From: Bolinopsis microptera
Lineage: Eukaryota > Ctenophora > Tentaculata > Lobata > Bolinopsidae
Direction of reading: 5' to 3'
Assembly: GCF_026151205.1 (NCBI RefSeq)
Contig: NC_087074.1
Location: forward strand, 5,146,001-5,210,000
DNA: 64,000 nucleotides
Shown: one piece after another, positions 57,783-64,000 of the stretch
Layout: every line of letters begins with the position of its first letter
How positions within the stretch are numbered: position 1 is the stretch's first letter
Made by a program: the position numbers and the translations under genes
The notes under the pieces: generated by a model
Database searches by the model: none
What the model saw: only the letters and a program-made list of their open reading frames with translations
What the model was told of the DNA's origin: nothing

Positions 57783-59133
57783 TCAATTACATATAAGCAC
57801 ATTTTTCAACGAACTTTGTTCTTGACGATTGTTCAGTTGTGGCTTATTTCTAGAGATCTGTATCGCCTCTGAGATTGCACGTCTTTGCGTTTTAGGTTGT
57901 CTATCTAAGATTGTAAACGTAAGTTTAGCCATCTTGCCCGGATGTTCTTTGGCGTTATGTTGACCTAAAGCGTTATCCTTGTACGAGCACGGATTGTTAA
58001 CAGCTCTCACGTATTCACTGAGTCAGTCATGTGCAGTTCTGCAAGCTTCGCCATTGTATGCAGGGACAAAAGAAAATCGCGATTATTTTGCCCAAAAATC
58101 GCGATACCGCGATTTTTAACAGACTATACATAAAATTTGTCGCAAATAATGGGAAAAATCGCGATTCCGCACATGCCTCAATTTCCTTTTGTCCCTGATT
58201 GTATGTGATGTTCCTAGTTTCGCAATGGTCCAGTTTACAGGTTACTTCGTACACTATGTCCTTCGTTGCGCACGTGCTGTTATCTGTGAACAGAGGGCAT
58301 ATTTGGCACATACTGGGGTTGTTAAGTACGCATTTCTGAGTATCGTGATTTAACAAACATTGTCCTCAGCTTGTTAGTGTTACCAGGCAAGAAAATAGGC
58401 CGAATGGGTAGTTTAGAGCGTTTTATGTAGTTCCTGATTTTGTTGGAGACTTTCTCAGAAACGTAGCCAATTCGTAGGGGTGTTAGTTTTTGCTGGTTTT
58501 TAGTATTCTTTGATAATAAGATAAACACGATATTATAAAACTGGAATAATTAAATTTAGATAATACACAATACTATCTACTTGAACAATGATAATGAGAG
58601 AATACACAATATTGTACTACGTGAAACTTTCCTAGTCAATTGCTTTACAGAATAACACACTCCACTACGCACTCTCACTGCAATGACTAACAAAGGTAAA
58701 TAGTAATTCAATATATAATAACTCAATCACTTCAATTATATAAAGTATCCAAATCACTCTGCTATTATTAGCAGTTAGATGTACACTGCGAGGGTTGCTG
58801 TAGCCATTGTCAATTGTTCCGTAGCAGGTTGTCTACTATCTCACACGAATATTCTGTGTTACCCGGCCCAATAGACACTTCTTCGGCAGTGCGGTTGAAG
58901 TTCTTAATGACCTCTGTTTTCGTGTTTTCCGGGTGATGAGATAGCTGATGCAGAGTGATATTCTTCTTCTGCAGAATTCTGCGGTTTCCTGTAATACCGA
59001 GAAAGAAGATTCCCATCAGAGTCCATACTAATATCTGTGTCCAGAAAGGAACATACTGCCCCTCTTCTGGATAATCTAACTCCCACTGCAGATATTCGTC
59101 CGGGTCTTGTGCGGCGATCAGATCTACAATCAT
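57783..59133 (-). pseudogene. Penelope-like element remnant (RT end, linker, GIY-YIG)
   Basis: On the minus strand, 59133-58800 reads QWELDYPEEG, FLDTDISMDSDGNLLSRYY, then NITLHQLSHHPENTK in three frames, the RT thumb region broken by two frameshifts. 58528-58356 gives RIGYVSEKVSNKIRNYI and FLPGNTNKLRTMF. 58356-57790 gives the Cys-rich linker (CQICPLF, KDIVYEVTCKLDHC) and the GIY-YIG endonuclease end (NALGQHNAKEHPG, FTILDRQPKTQRRAISEA). RT followed by GIY-YIG is the Penelope architecture. The frameshifts and a MITE within the nuclease domain make it inactive. Confidence 0.85.
58061..58197. mobile_element. 137-bp hAT-type MITE inside the Penelope GIY-YIG domain
   Basis: Ends CAGGGACAAAAG and CTTTTGTCCCTG are inverse copies. 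The octamer ATTGTATG is duplicated directly outside (58053-58060 and 58198-58205). The interior repeats ATCGCGAT several times. Its insertion disrupts the nuclease just after the ITYN/YNG segment. Confidence 0.95.
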
Positions 59134-59329
59134 CTACAATCAGAAGTTCAGAAGAAGATCTACAATCAGAAGTTATCTCTGCCAATTGATATAATTTTTA
59201 GGCTGGGACATACTCGTCACGTCCTTCAGAGCCAGTTTCATTTGTGTAACCGGAACCCCCAATCGCACAGTTACTTAAATCTGCTACGCTAGTGTTTCGT
59301 TTCCTATCTCAAATCTAAAAAAACGTTTA

Positions 59330-62300
59330 GCTTTTTTTGGTGAAAAGGAAAATTAAAAGGTTTTTTTTTTTCCAAATCAAAAAAAAGTTCAATTTCTAAA
59401 GGGAGTTTTTTTGAACGTTTTTTTGGGGTAAATGAATTTTTTTCAAGTTTTTTTTGGACCTTTTTTCCCCGGTTTCGCGTCTTTAGTGAAAATTTAAGTT
59501 AAATTTTTATTAAAACGCAAATTTAAACATGATTTATTTTTAAAAATTTTTTTCGGAGCTTTAATTTCGGGGGGAAAAACCCCACAGTTTCCCCCTTTGG
59601 AAAAATCACACAATTTTTTTGGGAGATCGTTTTTTTCACCATTGAATTTAGAAAAACTTGAACTTAAAACCCAAAGGGGTTCCGAAAAAAAACCCCGGAA
59701 AAGCCCCCCTTCTGTTTTGGGCTAGGGAGAGGCCCCCCGATTTCCTCACGGAAAAACCGTTTACAACGGGGAAAACCTCAAAACCCAAATTGGCGCTGTT
59801 CCCCAAATGGCCCCGGGATAATACAAACCATTTTTTTGGGCGGTATGTTGTAAGGGGGGGGTCAACCTCCGGTAAAAAAATTTAAACCAATAATCTGAAA
59901 AAGGGCCCTTAAAAACTAACGTTACCCGGGTTTTGCGTTCACAAAGGGGGCCAGGTGATTCGGGGGGGGAAAAAGTTTTTTAAAAGGGGGAAAAGTTTTT
60001 TTTTTTTAAAACAACCCCCTGGGTATTATAGTAGACCCCAAGGATGGGTTCAAAAACCAAAAAAAAAAAAAAAGGGGGAACGTTAAAAAAGGGTAGTAAA
60101 TTCTTGGGGGGGGGAGAATTTAAAGGGGGAAAAGGTGTTGGTTGGGAAATAAAAATTTTGGAATTTTTGAAAGCCCAAATTTGAGGATTTAGTTTTTCCC
60201 CCAAAAAACCCTGAAAAAAAGGGGGGGATTTTCCCCCTTTAAAAGGGGTAAATTGGAAGGCATATTTTACCCATTTTACGAAGCCCCTTTTTTGGACCCG
60301 GGTTTTGGTTTTGCAAAAAAAAATTTACTTTTTAAGACAAATAACCCGTGTTTTTTAAAAAAAATTTTCCCCTTCGCAAGATGGGCCCCACCCAGCGGGA
60401 ACATTTATGGGTTTTTTTAAAAGCCCCCAGGGGTGATATGGAAACGGGGGACATTTAAATTTATTTCCCATTTATGCCCACCCAAACTTCAAATGACTTT
60501 TTCTTAAATAAAAACCAATTTTTCCGTTTAAAACAACCCCAGGATCCAGGTGCTTTTAACCCCCAACAAAAGGGTTAAAAACCCGGAAAAGACTAATTTT
60601 TCCAAACTCCGGGGATGGACTAACCGTTAGGATCAAAGCCAGGGGGGAGGTCTTGGGGGAAAGAATTTAACTATCTTAATTTATGAAACAGACCCTCAAC
60701 TTTTTCTAAACCTGGGTTTTCCATGAGCCCAAAAAATTTTTTTAATAACAAAAAAAATTTTTTAAATTTTGGTTTTTTAAAAACCCCAAAATTTTTAATA
60801 GGGAAAAATTGGGGTTTTAGGGATCATTAAGTAAATAGGTACCCTTTTTGTGGTATTCCCCCAATGTTTTAAGGACCCCTTTAAAAAAGGGGGCAGTTTT
60901 TTCCCCGGGAAATGTTTTTAATTTTCCTTCTTTAAATTTTAAATTTTGGGGTTTCTTAGATTTAACCCCCGGGAATCACAACCCCGGGCCCCCGGGCAAA
61001 ATTTGTTTGAAAACCCGAAAAAATTTTTTTTGGGGAAAAAGGTTTTTTTTGGGGGACGCCTTTAATTATTATATTTTTCGATTTTTTTAAAATTTTAAAA
61101 AACGTGTCAGAAAAAAACTTCTCTGGTTTAAAAAATAAATTTTTTTAATTGTCCAAAAAATTTGCGAAAAATATTCAAAAATTTTAAAAATCGAAAAATT
61201 TAAATTTATTTTACATAAATTTTTGGGGAGGGGGTAATTGGTGCCCCGGGGCCCCCCCCCGGAAAAATTTTAAACCCCCCGCCCTTGGCCCCGGGCCTTT
61301 GGGGTTGCCGGGGGGAAAACCCCCCCCCGGGGGAAAAAATTTTCCCCCCGGCCCCGGAAAAAACCAAAATTTTCCCAACGGGGTTTTTGGAATGAATTTA
61401 ATTTCGGCAAAACAAATTTAAAAAAAAAGTTTCCTATAAAATTTAAAAACCGGGCCCCGAATAGAAAATTTTTTTTTTTAAATACCTCCGGGGAATTTGG
61501 GCCCCCCCGTAAATCTGCCCGCAAAGGGTTGAGTGTAAAATAAAAAATTTTAAACCCGGGTAAATTTTTGTGAAGGGCCAAATTGGGGTTTAATTTTTTT
61601 AACCCGGGCCTTTTAAATTGTATTTTCCCGGGGGGCCCCATCCAATTTCAAATTTTTCCTTTTGGGGTTCGAGGGGTTAATACAAATTTTAAAAAAAAAG
61701 GGGGTTTTTATCCATCTTTTTAAACCGCCCTGGGGTTTTTTTTCCCCCCGGTTTAAAAGAAATTTAATTAAAATTTTTTATGTTTTACTACAAAATTTTG
61801 GGAAAACCCCCCCCCGGCCCCCAAAAGGAAACCCCCCAATTTTTTTGGGCCCCCCCCGGAAATTTGGGGTGGCCCTTTTATTGGGTCCCCTGGGGGGGTT
61901 AAATTTTTTTAAATTAAAAACTGCGAGCGTTAAAAAAATTTTTTTCTTTGGTTCTACCTAAATAGTACAAAACCACCCAAAAATTTTTAAAAACCCTTTT
62001 TTGTACAAACGAAAAACCATTTACTACAACTCTTTTCCCTTTTTTTCATTTTAAAATTTTTTTAAAAATTTTAAATTTTGAAAAAACCCCGGGAGATTTT
62101 TTTGGGGGTTCTTTTTGCTTTGGGGGTTCTCAAAAATCTTTTCCTTTTGGGGGAAAAAAAACCGGCGCTTACCTACCAAAATATTTTTTTGGTAAATATT
62201 TCGGGTTTTTAATTTTTCCGTGCCAAAAACCAAAAAACAAAACCCCAAAAATTTTGACCATTTAAGGTTTCCTGATTGGTCCACTTTTTTTTAAAAGTTT

Positions 62301-63240
62301 TTAAACTTTTTGACTTTTATTTTTTAAAAATCAAATCCCCCTAAATTTTTCCAAAATTTCCTTATATTAAAAATATTATGGTTTTTTTTAAACCAAATTC
62401 ATAAAAACTAAAGGGGCTTACTAAAAAAGTTTTGAAACTTAACCTACCTTTTCCCCAAAAAAAAACCCACTTTTTTTTTTTAAAAACCTAACCTTTTTTT
62501 TTTAAAAAACCCCCCCAAAATTTTCATTTTCACCCAAAACCCCTTTCCCAAACCCCACCCCCAAAACACTCCTTCCCCCCATAACCCAAAAACCCCCCAA
62601 CCACAAAAAACCCTTTAATTTCAAAAACAACACCCAAAACCCCCCCCCCCCCCAAAACCCAAAAAACCCCCCCTTTTAAACCCCAAAAATTTTAAAAATC
62701 CAAACCAAAAAAATTTAAATTTCCCCAAAACCCCAAAAAAACCTTTTTTCCCCTTTAAAAACCCCCCCCCCCCCAACAACCCCAAAAAACCCCCTTTTTT
62801 TCAAAATCCCCCCCCCCCCCCCCCCCCCCCAAAATTTTTTTACCCCCCCCCCCCCTCAAAAAGCCCCAAAAAGCCCAAAAAAAAAAAAAACAAATTTTTC
62901 AAAAAAAAAATTTTTTCAAAAAATTTTTTGGGGGAAAAAAACTTTAAAAAAATTTTTTTTTTTTTAAAAAAAACTAAACCCCCAGGGAAGGGGAAAACTT
63001 TTTTACCCCAAAACCACACAGTTATTTCTTTCCAGAAAAATTTTTTCCCCCCCCCCCCCCCAAAACCCCCCACCCCCCCCCCCAAATCCCCACTTTTTCC
63101 CCCCCCCCCTTTTCCCCCCTTTTTTTCCCCCCCCCCCCCCCCCCCCCCCCCCCACCCCCCCCCCCCCCCCACCCCCCACTTTTTTCCCCTTTACCCCTTT
63201 TTTTCTCGGTAGGGTTGGGTAAAAAAATTTTGTTAAAATT
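59330..63240. other. Homopolymer-dominated, probably low-quality sequence
   Basis: Nearly every base lies in a run of 3-20 identical bases (AAAA, TTTT, GGGG, CCCC), with abrupt onset and end. Ordinary sequence resumes at about 63240. Long open frames rich in Phe, Lys, Gly and Pro are by-products of the runs. This texture fits an unpolished or wrongly called consensus rather than a biological repeat. No genes should be annotated here. Confidence 0.8.
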
Positions 63241-64000
63241 CCGTTTTTTTTCCCTTTCCCCGGGCTCCGATAAAACAACCCTTCTTTGCGCAGTTTTTTT
63301 AAGGTTATTTGTTTAAAAAATTGTGTGATCTCGGGCAAATAGTTCTTTGGTGTGTACTCAGAAGTTGATGGAATACGATTGATGGGTTCATTATTTACCA
63401 AATTAGGATGTTTTCGTATTTTATCAGTTAATCCACCAAAAGCTGATTCAACTTTATTTTTGATGTATTAGAGATCTATAGGTTTCCAGCCTCTGCTTGT
63501 CATGAGATCAGAGAAATATCTCTAACAAAGTTGTCGCTGATGTATACAAACGCGTATTCACATAATTCTTTTGTTAAAAAGCCAGCTATAAACTGCATCA
63601 TAGAAAACATAGCTGTTTACCACCAGTGGAGAATCAAGCAAGAAGTTTGTTAGTGCTTCCAGATTCTTCATGTCGTTCACCCTGCTTGAAGTCATGAACA
63701 AGTTGGGTAGAGCTGCATATGGTATGACAGTGTTCATCTTTTCTGGGCTTTATTGTTGGTAAAGCTGTGCATAAGAGGGAAGTGTTCATCTCTTTCCGGG
63801 CTTTATTGTATTGTTTTAGTGCCCTCATAATTAACCTGAAGTCCTCAGTTGAGGATTTTCCAGTTCTTCAAGCTTTTCAAACAGTCGTTTATACGCAGAC
63901 TCGGACCGAAGAAAGGGAGGATTTAAAGTTCAATCTCTCAATTATAAATCTTACTGTTCTCATCAATAGTACATTTCATTGTTTTCTAAGTTGTTCAATA
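63241..64000. other. Window end, no recognisable gene
   Basis: Ordinary AT-rich sequence. Minus-strand open frames (63401 toward 63245; 63828-63634; and a FLRSESAYKRLFEKLEELEN reading near 63910) look coding-like but fragmentary. They may be remnants of a transposon running off the window; no family was recognised. Confidence 0.35.

Noticed and set aside
60000-63400. Open frames rich in Phe, Lys, Gly and Pro
   Set aside because: They lie in homopolymer-dominated sequence that is probably erroneous.

Overview
The window is nuclear DNA of an AT-rich invertebrate animal. Several genes are split by GT-AG introns, one encodes a T-box transcription factor (a metazoan-type developmental regulator), and the intergenic space is packed with non-LTR retrotransposons, a Penelope-like element, hAT-type miniature elements and short-unit minisatellites. 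The gene set is compatible with a non-bilaterian such as a cnidarian, but nothing fixes the phylum.

Layout. 0.8-12.1 kb (+): a nine-exon T-box gene (438 codons, all intron phases consistent) of the Tbx1/15/20 class. 12.1-13.9 kb: convergent intergenic space with clusters of CACGTG, TGACGTCA and X-box motifs. 13.9-21.2 kb (-): an eight-exon, 428-codon acetate kinase with a likely mitochondrial presequence. This bacterial-type enzyme is unusual in an animal, and its introns are full of minisatellites, including an array of RFX-type X-boxes, a repeat carrying GTAAGT, and tandem copies of an exon end. 21.2-29.3 kb: no gene; a LINE 3' end, minisatellites and G-tracts. 29.3-30.7 kb (+): a candidate small secreted protein gene. 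31.7-39.3 kb (+): fourteen exons of a secreted or extracellular protein with Ig, follistatin/Kazal-like, VWD and cysteine-rich C8-like parts. It has a tandemly duplicated VWD exon, and one intron holds two foldback elements.

41-43.6 kb (-): a decayed LINE interrupted by a 1,055-bp segment that copies two exons of the VWD gene and is bounded by an 8-bp target duplication. 43,968-57,537: a 13.6-kb unit with hAT-like terminal inverted repeats and a perfect 8-bp target duplication. It contains E-box and hairpin clusters, a long CCCT microsatellite, a dispersed GTGACGAAATTTAC repeat, a nearly intact CR1/L2-type LINE (both ORFs open) and an orphan host-like exon. 57.8-59.1 kb (-): a broken Penelope-like element with a MITE inside its GIY-YIG domain. 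59.3-63.2 kb: homopolymer-dominated sequence that is most likely an assembly or base-calling artefact.

The genes do not form a pathway. The most notable signals are the animal acetate kinase, the 13.6-kb TIR/TSD-bounded composite, and the exon-carrying insertion inside the LINE.
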